Of a DNA stretch of 7,904 bases, positions 1 through 5,575 are shown in pieces. Positions within the stretch are counted from its first letter, which is position 1. Every line of letters begins with the position of its first letter. The notes beneath the pieces are model-generated. The model worked only from the letters and a program-made list of their open reading frames with translations, did not search any database and had not been told where the DNA came from. Made by a program: the position numbers and the translations under genes. Origin of the DNA: Promethearchaeota archaeon (lineage in GTDB: Archaea > Asgardarchaeota > Lokiarchaeia > Sigynarchaeales > SOKP01); assembly GCA_016839425.1 (NCBI GenBank), contig JAEOUI010000394.1, positions 1-7,904 on the forward strand, given 5' to 3'.

Positions 1-178
1 ACATGACCACGCCAGTAAAACTAAATGCAGTCACGAGATAAATAACCATTCCATAAAGATGTAATGTGATATGATGAGACTTATACCGATAAAAATCCCT
101 AAAGAACAAGATCAAGGCGGTCATAAAAAGTAATAGAGCACTAAATCCATTGATCAAGTAAATTACAATATTTGTCAT
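1..178 (-). CDS. N-terminal part of a membrane protein of unknown function (cut by window edge)
   Basis: This reading frame runs off the left edge of the window and gives 59 residues from an ATG at 178-176. The peptide begins MTNIVIYLINGFSALLLF and has two strongly hydrophobic stretches, at about residues 3-26 and 41-59, joined by a short basic, His-containing loop (RDFYRYKSHH). This is the look of the first two helices of a polytopic membrane protein. There is no good Shine-Dalgarno sequence, but a TATA-like element lies about 27 bases upstream of the ATG, which fits a leaderless archaeal transcript. The first TetR gene lies upstream on the same strand, with 112 bases between them, so control of this gene by that regulator is possible but unproven. 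I do not recognise the family from this fragment; a membrane sensor or transporter cannot be told apart. Confidence 0.6.
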   Translation of the reverse strand, partial: MTNIVIYLINGFSALLLFMTALILFFRDFYRYKSHHITLHLYGMVIYLVTAFSFTGVVM

Positions 179-196
179 GACGTTGCATTACTATCT

Positions 197-212
197 TCTT
201 TTTTATTATTAA
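197..212 (-). promoter_or_regulatory. Candidate box A (TATA) promoter for the edge membrane protein
   Basis: Read on the minus strand the sequence is TTAATAATAAAAAAG, centred about 27 bases before the ATG at 178. That is the spacing expected between an archaeal box A and the start of a leaderless mRNA. The surrounding DNA is also AT-rich, so the motif alone is weak. Confidence 0.35.
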
Positions 213-290
213 GTATTTACTTGATCGTGATTAATGGATTATTTTTGATTTATTTAATCTGCTTAAAATAATTAAATTTCTATTAATTAT

Positions 291-896
291 TCATTTAGAA
301 ACTGTTCCTTTTACGAGGAAATCGACCAAGTCGTTTATGTACTCTTCATCTGAAAGCTCAAAACCAGTCTTGGCCCCATAACTAAATGTTTGGAATAATA
401 AATCCACCCATATCATTGCAGTTAATTTTGGATTTTGGGGGCGGATAAAGCCAACATTTAGCAGCTTTGTAATTATCTTTTCAACAGTCTTATAACCTTG
501 TTGAAGGTACTCTTCCTTCATTTTTGCGTATTTTTGATTAATTCCACCCATTTGATTGACAAAAATTAAGGCCGCATTGCCATGTTGTTTGAAAACGCAG
601 ATATATTCCCTATAGAGTGTTTTTATCAATTTCACGGGAGGTACATCGTACTTTAAGAGCTTTTCTAATTTATCCATAATATCTATATAAAATTCTTCAA
701 TTAGAGTCTCGAAAATTTCTTCCTTGCTGTTGAAATACCGATAAAAATTTCCGACAGAAGTTCCAGCTAAATCCGTGATATCTTTAACTCTAGTGTCGTT
801 GAATCCTTTCTTCTGAAAAGTTTCGACTGCGGCGACCAGATATAAACTCCTTTTTTCCTCTTTTATTTTTTCAGTTCGTTCCTTTCGAGAAGTCAT
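291..896 (-). CDS. TetR/AcrR-family transcriptional regulator
   Basis: A 201-residue protein with the standard TetR layout and length. A basic N-terminal arm (residues 1-16) is followed by helix 1 with the typical A..TFQKKGF pattern (about 22-32). A helix-turn-helix DNA-binding unit follows at about 36-57: VKDITDLAGTSVGNFYRYF, with the family hallmark YRYF then NSKEEIF. The remaining roughly 140 residues form an all-helical ligand-binding and dimerisation domain that is not diagnostic. TetR proteins usually bind palindromic operators as dimers and release them when a small ligand binds; the ligand is unknown here. The ATG at 896-894 is preceded by a weak AGGA. It lies 319 bases downstream of a second TetR gene on the same strand, and the two are only distantly alike. 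The function call is secure; target genes are not. Confidence 0.93.
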   Translation of the reverse strand: MTSRKERTEKIKEEKRSLYLVAAVETFQKKGFNDTRVKDITDLAGTSVGNFYRYFNSKEEIFETLIEEFYIDIMDKLEKLLKYDVPPVKLIKTLYREYICVFKQHGNAALIFVNQMGGINQKYAKMKEEYLQQGYKTVEKIITKLLNVGFIRPQNPKLTAMIWVDLLFQTFSYGAKTGFELSDEEYINDLVDFLVKGTVSK

Positions 897-1215
897 CGCA
901 GATCATCCTAATTTCAATAACAAGAAAATGTTTCAAGCATGTTAAGAAAAAAAAGCTCAGAAAAGGCTTCCTTTCTTCAAATATTATTACTTTTTATTCC
1001 TATATAAAATTTATGTATCTCCTTCTTGATTTAATCTTAAATGAGCCTTTTTCAATCGATTTCTTAATGATTTAAAATTTAAAGAGTAAATTTATATGGA
1101 GAAAGCTAACATAAGACTTACTAATTTTCCTTGCTCGTTCTGAAAGCTTAGATTAAGAAGTCAAATTTTCTTTTTCAATTATTTTTTAAGTTAAAAAAGG
1201 TTTTCTTTAGAAAAA
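897..1215. other. 319-base non-coding gap between the two TetR genes
   Basis: No convincing open reading frame was found on either strand. On the minus strand, in reading order, it holds a T-run just past the stop of the upstream TetR gene (A-run at 1193-1198 on the plus strand), a TATA-like stretch (TTTTATATAG, around 1001-1010), and a hairpin followed by eight T's (947-976). It then holds about 50 bases leading to the ATG of the downstream TetR gene. The TATA element would put a transcription start near 975, making the hairpin part of a leader of about 80 bases. Alternatively the hairpin ends read-through from the upstream gene. Confidence 0.6.
947..976 (-). terminator. Hairpin plus T8 run: terminator or leader attenuator
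   Basis: On the plus strand, AGAAAAGG (959-966) and CCTTTCT (970-976) can pair around a three-base loop, with one bulged A. On the minus strand this stem is followed after a few bases by eight T's (A-run 947-954). This order fits a minus-strand intrinsic terminator. It could end the transcript of the TetR gene at 1216-1878 or sit in the leader of the TetR gene at 291-896. Confidence 0.45.
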
Positions 1216-1878
1216 TTATTCAAAATTAGCTTCAGCGATAAACCTAAGTTTTTTAAGCACATATTTTCGAAATTTCTCTACAGAGATATTAGGAGGGCTC
1301 CCCTTGAAAGATCTATTCATATATTGAAGAAACCTTTCGATATAAACGGTCCCATAAAAAATAACAGATAAAAAAAGGAAATATTCAAAAATTTCTTCTT
1401 GATTTATATTTTCCGCTTGAAATGCTTCTCTTATATAGTCTATTGATAAATCAAATAATTTAGAATTTATGAAATCTTTTTCTACAGGTCCAACTTTATC
1501 GTCATTAGGGGGAGGGACATTCCAAATCATTTTATATCTTTCATAATCTTCAGCAGCGAAGTTAAGGAAAAATTCACCCCATTTTTCAGTTAATTCTACT
1601 AAAGATTTTTTATATGGTTCTATAGCTCTTTCCCTCATATCAATATATTCTAAAAGCTTTTTTTTACGAATAGCAAACCAGAGTTCTCTTTTGCTGGTTA
1701 TATAATTGTAAAGATTAGCCAGAGATACATTTAAATTTTTTGCCAAAGTCCTCATTTTAGTGCCTTCTGGACCATATTTTAAAAATAGTTTCTCTCCTTC
1801 TTCTAGAATTTTCTCATATTTCTTATTTTTTTCTTCTAGACTTCTAGCTCTTCTTTTTTTTGTCTTTTTTTCATTCAT
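1216..1878 (-). CDS. TetR-family transcriptional regulator with a basic N-terminal arm
   Basis: A 220-residue protein. The first roughly 20 residues are unusually rich in Lys and Arg (MNEKKTKKRRARSLEEKNKK), which would suit DNA contact. Helix 1 (about 22-36, ending LFLKYGPEGT) and a helix-turn-helix at about 41-61 (MRTLAKNLNVSLANLYNYI, then TSKRELW) follow the TetR pattern. The C-terminal part is helical and rich in aromatic residues (for example FEYFLFLSVIFYGTVYIERF), pointing to a hydrophobic ligand pocket or dimer face. The gene lies 202 bases downstream of the alpha/beta hydrolase gene on the same strand. A T9 run lies between the two, so they are probably separate transcripts. No Shine-Dalgarno is visible before the ATG at 1878-1876. 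A weak dyad GTAAA-GATT-TTTAC (1950-1963) lies about 75 bases upstream. The family is clear; ligand and targets are unknown. Confidence 0.9.
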   Translation of the reverse strand: MNEKKTKKRRARSLEEKNKKYEKILEEGEKLFLKYGPEGTKMRTLAKNLNVSLANLYNYITSKRELWFAIRKKKLLEYIDMRERAIEPYKKSLVELTEKWGEFFLNFAAEDYERYKMIWNVPPPNDDKVGPVEKDFINSKLFDLSIDYIREAFQAENINQEEIFEYFLFLSVIFYGTVYIERFLQYMNRSFKGSPPNISVEKFRKYVLKKLRFIAEANFE

Positions 1879-1993
1879 TTTTGCTTAATTTTAATCTTAC
1901 GGTCTTGCTAAATCTTATTGAAAAAGGTAATGAATATCTTAACTAATAAGTAAAGATTTTTACGCTAATTAAAAAATTTATTTTGTATATAAT

Positions 1994-2002
1994 AAAAAAA
2001 AA
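1994..2002 (-). terminator. T9 run, likely archaeal terminator of the hydrolase gene
   Basis: Nine A's on the plus strand give a run of nine T's on the minus strand, about 80 bases after the hydrolase stop codon and before the next minus-strand gene. Archaeal RNA polymerase commonly terminates at such T-runs without a hairpin. The call rests on position and base composition only. Confidence 0.4.
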
Positions 2003-2080
2003 GAGAATTTATGATTATCCAATTTAGATTTTATTTAAACTCTTTTTATAATCGGTTTGTTAGTTTCTTTATATGTTTGT

Positions 2081-3319
2081 TCATCCATGAGCAATTAACC
2101 ATTCTACCAGTGGTTCACTAATATCTTCTTCCATATGTTCACCAGCATATATATCCAAATGTCGATAATATGGTAAGTCGAACGCTGTAAAGTCAGAGGG
2201 ATTTGCAGTTCCATACAAGAAAGTATTAAGTCCACTCATACCACTATGCACGCCAAAATAGGGGAGATCTATATTGATAATATATTCATCGAAATCGGTA
2301 GTTACTTGCGTTGAGCAGTTCCAATCTCGAAAATTTGCCGTTTCAATTCCTAGTCTTGTAGGGAAGAACTTAGTCAAACCGGATAGAATACTCAACATTG
2401 GCATTATCGTACCGTAACCCCCAGACATATTTGATAAATTCGTCATTGTTGTGAGATAAAACTTTCCAAATTCTGAAATGTTATTAAAAGCAGGAGCAGG
2501 TATTGGTGGTAGCATTGTATATGGATCAATGGCAGGCGCACCAGGAAATTGATAAGCATATTTCCAGCAGAGATGAAATGGTGCTTCCTGAGCCCAACCT
2601 CCTGAAGGGACTGCTTCTAAAGCAGCGCTCAAATTATGAGTATTAGTAGTAATTGCTGCATTTTTTCCCCCACTTCCACCATCAAGACCTATTAATCCTT
2701 TCAAATTATGCTTCCAGTGTAGGGCCGCATAGTTTTCCATTGCGCCACCACCGAAGCTTTGCCCAGCCATAAATATCTTGCGCTTTCCAGTAATATCCTT
2801 AATCTTTTGTACACATTCGTCTATATCGCTTATCCATTGATCCCATCCCCAGTCCATCATAAAATCGGTCTCGGATTTATCTATTGTATCGGGTACATAA
2901 TAAGTTCGATAATTTATTGAGAAAACATCGAAACCCCTGTTGGCGAGATAAAGAGCGTAAGCTCGACTTTCTTCTCTAGTATAATAAAAATCGCTATCAC
3001 GCTGCCCTATTAATTGACTGCCAGCACTCCATGTTCCAGGAAGTATAAAAACAACATCTCCAGTCTTCGTACTACAATCAACAACCCTACATAATCCTAT
3101 TCTATCGTATTCGTCGTTAGGCAGCTGTTTTGGAACTTTTTCCCAATAATATTCCCTTAAATCTGGATATGGATAACTTGCTCGAGCTTTAATGATTAAA
3201 TCCCAACCATCATCCTTTACCCAAATTGGTTGATTTTGTATGATAATAGTTGCAAATATTAACCCAATTGCTACGATTGAGGTAGCTATTTTATGTTTTT
3301 CCATTTCCATTTTTATCAC
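2081..3319 (-). CDS. Membrane-anchored alpha/beta-fold hydrolase (esterase/lipase-like)
   Basis: A 412-residue protein with a short basic N-terminus (MIKMEMEKHK) and one hydrophobic segment at about 11-28. This predicts an uncleaved signal anchor or signal peptide with the enzyme outside the membrane. The fold is shown by an oxyanion-type turn FILPGTW (91-97) and the nucleophile elbow AGQSFGGG, with Ser188 as the probable nucleophile. The C-terminal YRHLDIYAGEHMEEDISEPL matches the usual H-L-D-x-x-x-G-E pattern, making His387 the likely catalytic His (His395 is the alternative). The catalytic acid is not certain; Asp351 is a candidate. A long insert (about 220-340, rich in Pro, Gly, Asn and Met) would form a lid or cap. 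Five cysteines (77, 82, 169, 251, 335) lie in the predicted outside part. The start is a GTG at 3319-3317; ATGs three and five codons later are possible. No Shine-Dalgarno is visible. Substrate unknown. Confidence 0.82.
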   Translation of the reverse strand: MIKMEMEKHKIATSIVAIGLIFATIIIQNQPIWVKDDGWDLIIKARASYPYPDLREYYWEKVPKQLPNDEYDRIGLCRVVDCSTKTGDVVFILPGTWSAGSQLIGQRDSDFYYTREESRAYALYLANRGFDVFSINYRTYYVPDTIDKSETDFMMDWGWDQWISDIDECVQKIKDITGKRKIFMAGQSFGGGAMENYAALHWKHNLKGLIGLDGGSGGKNAAITTNTHNLSAALEAVPSGGWAQEAPFHLCWKYAYQFPGAPAIDPYTMLPPIPAPAFNNISEFGKFYLTTMTNLSNMSGGYGTIMPMLSILSGLTKFFPTRLGIETANFRDWNCSTQVTTDFDEYIINIDLPYFGVHSGMSGLNTFLYGTANPSDFTAFDLPYYRHLDIYAGEHMEEDISEPLVEWLIAHG

Positions 3320-3341
3320 ATTTTTAAAAATTGGCAGGTCT

Positions 3342-3357
3342 TTTACATTTATGTAAA
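3342..3357. promoter_or_regulatory. Candidate operator, TTTACA-N4-TGTAAA, upstream of the hydrolase
   Basis: The sequence TTTACATTTATGTAAA is a perfect dyad with six-base half-sites and a four-base spacer, and it extends one pair further on each side (3341-3358). It ends about 22 bases before the GTG start of the hydrolase. The same half-sites with the same spacing recur at 5306-5321. Outside it, CAGG (3335-3338) and CCTG (3364-3367) add imperfect symmetry. Its size and symmetry suit a dimeric helix-turn-helix repressor such as TetR. Confidence 0.5.
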
Positions 3358-3390
3358 ATCTCGCCTGTTTAATAGTTGAACATTGTTCGT

Positions 3391-3400
3391 TTATAAATTT
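3391..3400 (-). promoter_or_regulatory. Candidate box A (TATA) for the hydrolase gene
   Basis: The minus strand reads AAATTTATAA here. Transcription would then start near 3370, giving a leader of about 50 bases that contains the dyad at 3342-3357. If the mRNA is instead leaderless, box A would overlap the dyad itself. The sequence does not decide between these. Confidence 0.35.
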
Positions 3401-3598
3401 TTTGCATCATTAATAAACCATCAATCGAGTTAATATTTTATCTGATTAACCGAGCTGAAATAATTACTTACGCAATAAACATGATAATTAAATTAGTAAA
3501 AATAAATAAGTTCAATCGAGGAGTCGATAAAAAAATCTAAATAGTTATTTATTTTTTAGATAAATAATAGCAAAAGTATGGTTTTTTTTGATTGCAAT

Positions 3599-3626
3599 AT
3601 ATCTTAAATGAAATTATTTAAGATAT
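3599..3626. repeat. Perfect 11-base inverted repeat upstream of the transglutaminase-like gene
   Basis: The arms are ATATCTTAAAT (3599-3609) and ATTTAAGATAT (3616-3626), separated by the six bases GAAATT. It lies about 73 bases before the TTG start of the next gene. It is longer than expected by chance even in AT-rich DNA. It could be a regulator binding site or a hairpin. An 11-base match to its left part (ATCTTAAATGA) occurs near 1034-1044 in the gap between the TetR genes. Confidence 0.5.
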
Positions 3627-3685
3627 TATATTTTCATAAATATACTAAATACATATTTTAAACCAATCATTTAATAAAAGCGTTT

Positions 3686-3693
3686 AAAGGAGA
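3686..3693 (+). promoter_or_regulatory. Strong Shine-Dalgarno that fixes a TTG start
   Basis: AAAGGAGA, with GGAG at 3689-3692, is followed after six bases by TTG at 3699. This is the best ribosome binding site in the window and decides the start of the transglutaminase-like protein. There is no nearby in-frame ATG that fits the family start. Confidence 0.8.
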
Positions 3694-3698
3694 TTTAA

Positions 3699-4367
3699 TT
3701 GAGTCTGAATGAATATCTTCAACCAAATGAATTTTTTGATTTTAATAAAAAAAGGGTAAGGCAAAAAGCATTTGAAATAGTAAAGGATTTGTCAAGCGAC
3801 AAGGAGAAATTAATAGCTTTATTCTATTGGGTCAGGGACGAAATCAAGTATAATATGATGTCCTATGTACCGAAAATAAAAGCAAATTTCAAAGCAAGCG
3901 TTACTCTTCGAAGAAAATACGGATTTTGCCTTTCAAAGTCTGTTTTACTTTCTTCATTTGCTCGAGCTATAGGTTTACCTGCCCGCATCCACGCCGTCGA
4001 TATTATTAATCATAAGATCTCTTCTAAAGTTGTTGAGCTTATGGGTACGAAGGTTTTCCATTATCACGCATACAGCGAAGTGTACATTGATGGAAGATGG
4101 ATTAAATTGGCTCCGATATTTGACAAGAATACGGCACTTAAAGGAGGATTCTTACCAATGGTAGAGTTTGATGGAGAGAACGACGCTTTGTTTTCCTCCA
4201 TTGATTTAGAAGGAAACACATATGTTGAGTATGTGAAAGATAGGGGGATACACGAGACCGTTCCTATAGATGATATTAGGAGATTATTTGCAGAAAAATA
4301 TAAGACTTTGGTGGACGAGCCTTTTCCTCCGAGAACAATAAAGAACGATGCTTTAGGTTATAAATAA
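3699..4367 (+). CDS. Transglutaminase-like (papain-fold) domain protein, probably cytoplasmic
   Basis: A 222-residue protein made almost entirely of one transglutaminase-like core. After a helical N-terminus (YWVRDEIKY at about 43-51) comes the catalytic Cys motif KYGFCLSKSVLLSSFARAIG (74-92, Cys77), ending in LPAR. This is the usual G-x-C-x-x-x-(A/S)...R-A-x-G-(I/L)-P-A-R pattern. The His motif is FHYHAYSEVYIDGRWIKLAP (120-139), with His123 the likely catalytic His. At the place where the classical triad has Asp (W-V-x-L-D-P) this protein has Ala138. The next acidic residue is Asp142. Many microbial relatives also lack the Asp at this place, so activity is not excluded. There is no signal peptide or membrane segment. 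Such enzymes act as proteases, amidases or crosslinkers, and the substrate is unknown. The TTG start is supported by the Shine-Dalgarno just upstream. It is divergent from the hydrolase gene. Confidence 0.85.
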   Translation: MSLNEYLQPNEFFDFNKKRVRQKAFEIVKDLSSDKEKLIALFYWVRDEIKYNMMSYVPKIKANFKASVTLRRKYGFCLSKSVLLSSFARAIGLPARIHAVDIINHKISSKVVELMGTKVFHYHAYSEVYIDGRWIKLAPIFDKNTALKGGFLPMVEFDGENDALFSSIDLEGNTYVEYVKDRGIHETVPIDDIRRLFAEKYKTLVDEPFPPRTIKNDALGYK

Positions 4368-4380
4368 ATTAACAATATTT

Positions 4381-4396
4381 GCATTATCAATAATGC
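4381..4396 (+). terminator. Small hairpin after the transglutaminase-like gene
   Basis: GCATTATCAATAATGC is a perfect dyad that can fold into a six-pair stem with a TCAA loop. It lies 14 bases after the stop codon and is followed by TATTTCT rather than a clean T-run. It may help termination or protect the 3' end; it could also be a protein site. Confidence 0.35.
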
Positions 4397-4506
4397 TATT
4401 TCTAATAATTCAAGTATTAAACAAGTCCTTAAAGGTTTAAAGCTTCAAAATTATGAGATATTATCCTATTCTTTTTATTAAATCTTGAGTTAATAAGACT
4501 AAGACA

Positions 4507-4514
4507 TTTTATAC
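4507..4514 (+). promoter_or_regulatory. Candidate box A (TATA) for the DUF166 gene
   Basis: TTTTATAC is centred about 26 bases before the ATG at 4537, and no Shine-Dalgarno precedes that ATG. Both facts fit a leaderless archaeal mRNA starting at or next to the start codon. Confidence 0.5.
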
Positions 4515-4536
4515 TTTAAAAATTAAGAAAACTATT

Positions 4537-5271
4537 ATGAAAATCCTCATACTTACTGACGGAAAATATGGAGATCGGGCAGTAAAAGTGATAAAAAAAA
4601 AATTCCCTGAAACAACCCTCCTCACAGTTAGAGAAGAGGATCCAACAATGATCTTAGACATTGTTGAACTCGAATCAGATGTGGAAAAAGCAATCGGAAA
4701 AGCAGATCTTCTCATCGTTTATGTGAGACACCCAGATGTCGTAAGTGAGATCTGTTCAAGACAGAAACCCACCATTCTAGCAATTAATTTTGGGGAAGGA
4801 TTCTATAATCAAGAAAAATTACTTAATCCTCGTATTTCAATGCCTTTTAGTATGTGTAATGCACTTCCCAATACGGGAATTCAAGAGGTTGACGAATATT
4901 TTTATAAATTTGGTACACCAATTTATAATGTCAAGATTGATTTTATTGAAAACAATATTCCTACAATTAAAAAAGCGTCTCTATTGGTTGAAAGCCCTTG
5001 TGGTGCTTCAGAAGCGAGTTTAGATTTTATACTTGGGAAAGTAATATCAGTTGAGACTCTCAACTCATTTGCTATAAATGTTAGGCAAGAATGCAGGGAA
5101 CCCGTATCTTATTTACTTTCTCGAAGCGATATGAATGAATCATCCTCCATTTTGCATCTCCTTAACTTGTTAGATGCTATCGAAAAGGAAGCCCCGTCTT
5201 TATTCAAAACTGAAAATCCTATCCGAGAATACGCTGAAAAGTGGCGAAAAGATTTCAAACAAAATATTTAA
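4537..5271 (+). CDS. DUF166-family protein of unknown function
   Basis: A 244-residue soluble protein. The N-terminus MKILILTDGKYGDRAVKVIK, followed by a Rossmann-like alternation of strands and helices (for example ADLLIVYVRHPDV at 56-68), matches DUF166 (PF02593), a family found mostly in archaea and without an assigned reaction. Further family-like marks are MCNALPNTG (106-114), VESPCGASEA (151-160) and VRQECREPVSYLL (182-194). The cysteines Cys107, Cys155 and Cys186 sit in these motifs and could bind a metal or an Fe-S cluster; Cys73 lies outside them. The tail (about 200-244) is helical. Some databases have labelled relatives as thymidylate synthase, but I see no support for that here. 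It is preceded by its own TATA-like box and followed by 126 bases before the next gene, so it is probably a single-gene transcript. The family assignment comes from recalled motif similarity. Confidence 0.8.
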   Translation: MKILILTDGKYGDRAVKVIKKKFPETTLLTVREEDPTMILDIVELESDVEKAIGKADLLIVYVRHPDVVSEICSRQKPTILAINFGEGFYNQEKLLNPRISMPFSMCNALPNTGIQEVDEYFYKFGTPIYNVKIDFIENNIPTIKKASLLVESPCGASEASLDFILGKVISVETLNSFAINVRQECREPVSYLLSRSDMNESSSILHLLNLLDAIEKEAPSLFKTENPIREYAEKWRKDFKQNI

Positions 5272-5290
5272 AATATTCTTTCTAAACTAG

Positions 5291-5300
5291 TTTATATATA
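5291..5300 (+). promoter_or_regulatory. Candidate box A (TATA) for the 57-aa/155-aa unit
   Basis: TTTATATATA is the clearest TATA-like run in the 126-base gap before the small gene. It overlaps the perfect 12-base palindrome TAAACTAGTTTA (5283-5294). Transcription would start near 5320-5325, leaving a leader of about 75 bases. That leader contains an eight-codon reading frame starting at ATG 5341, which I do not call as a gene. Confidence 0.45.
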
Positions 5301-5305
5301 GAGAA

Positions 5306-5321
5306 TTTACAGAAATGTAAA
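5306..5321. promoter_or_regulatory. Candidate operator, TTTACA-N4-TGTAAA, second copy
   Basis: TTTACAGAAATGTAAA has the same half-sites and spacing as the dyad upstream of the hydrolase. It lies between the TATA-like box (5291-5300) and the expected transcription start, a position where a bound repressor would block initiation. An extra TGTAAA half-site occurs at 5392-5397, directly before the ATG of the small gene. Confidence 0.5.
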
Positions 5322-5397
5322 GATTTAAATATTAACAAAAATGTATAATTATGCTAAATTTAATTAACAGCAAAGCGAAATTCAAAAGTGTTGTAAA

Positions 5398-5571
5398 ATG
5401 TCTGAAAAACAAGAAATTGAAAAATTCAAGAAGGTTTTGGAAGAAAGAGGCATTGATATTGATGCTGAAATAGAAAGAAAAAAAGAGCATCTTGAACGGA
5501 TGGATTTATTAAATCGACAATTATCAGTTTCAAGAAATATAAAAATACAGCAATTAAAATTAGGAGAGTAA
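5398..5571 (+). CDS. Small charged helical protein (57 aa), unknown function
   Basis: A short frame from ATG 5398 to TAA 5571 encodes 57 residues, beginning MSEKQEIEKFKKVLEERGID. It is rich in Glu, Lys, Ile and Leu, with two amphipathic helices (about 2-17 and 21-50) split by GIDID, as in small coiled-coil or helical-hairpin proteins. Evidence that it is real: its sequence is protein-like, the frame is open only from 5368 so ATG 5398 is the natural start, and its last codons contain the strong Shine-Dalgarno of the next gene, with only four bases between stop and start. Against it: no Shine-Dalgarno is visible before its own ATG. A 36-codon basic frame starting at 5352 overlaps it and looks less protein-like. 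Co-expression with the 155-aa protein is very likely; they may interact. Confidence 0.62.
   Translation: MSEKQEIEKFKKVLEERGIDIDAEIERKKEHLERMDLLNRQLSVSRNIKIQQLKLGE
5562..5568 (+). promoter_or_regulatory. Shine-Dalgarno of the 155-aa gene inside the end of the small gene
   Basis: AGGAGAG lies within the final codons of the 57-aa gene, and GGAG is nine bases before ATG 5576. The overlap of ribosome binding site and upstream stop suggests translational coupling of the two genes. Confidence 0.75.
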
Positions 5572-5575
5572 AAAA

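Larger units (their letters stand above)
3320..3698. other. 379-base divergent intergenic region rich in dyads
   Basis: This stretch separates the start of the minus-strand hydrolase from the plus-strand transglutaminase-like gene and contains no credible gene. It holds, from left to right, the TTTACA-N4-TGTAAA dyad (3342-3357), a short dyad GAACA-T-TGTTC (3378-3388), and a minus-strand TATA-like element (3391-3400). A nine-base direct repeat TCAATCGAG occurs at 3421-3429 and 3512-3520. A loose dyad ATCTAAA/TTTAGAT lies at 3535-3541 and 3555-3561, a perfect 11-base inverted repeat at 3599-3626, and the ribosome binding site of the TTG-start gene at 3686-3693. A plus-strand TATA is probably in the ATATACTAAATA region (about 3639-3650). 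Confidence 0.6.

Noticed and set aside
1950..1963. GTAAA-GATT-TTTAC dyad upstream of the TetR gene at 1216-1878
   Set aside because: The arms are only five bases and in the opposite order to the TTTACA-N4-TGTAAA sites; this is easily produced by chance in AT-rich DNA.
3599..3626. Inverted repeat considered as an insertion-sequence end or CRISPR repeat
   Set aside because: There is one copy only, no transposase or spacer array nearby, and no target-site duplication.
4368..4536. Search for a tRNA or other structured RNA between the transglutaminase-like and DUF166 genes
   Set aside because: No cloverleaf-type arms or GTTCRA-type T-loop was seen; only one small hairpin is present.
4509..5023. 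Small frames at 4509-4715 (minus) and 4790-5023 (plus) within the DUF166 gene
   Set aside because: They overlap a recognised family member in other frames and show no family pattern of their own.
5341..5460. Leader frames before the small gene (8 codons from 5341; 36 codons from 5352)
   Set aside because: Neither has a ribosome binding site. The 36-codon frame is Lys-rich only because it reads the same A-rich DNA as the 57-aa gene in another frame.
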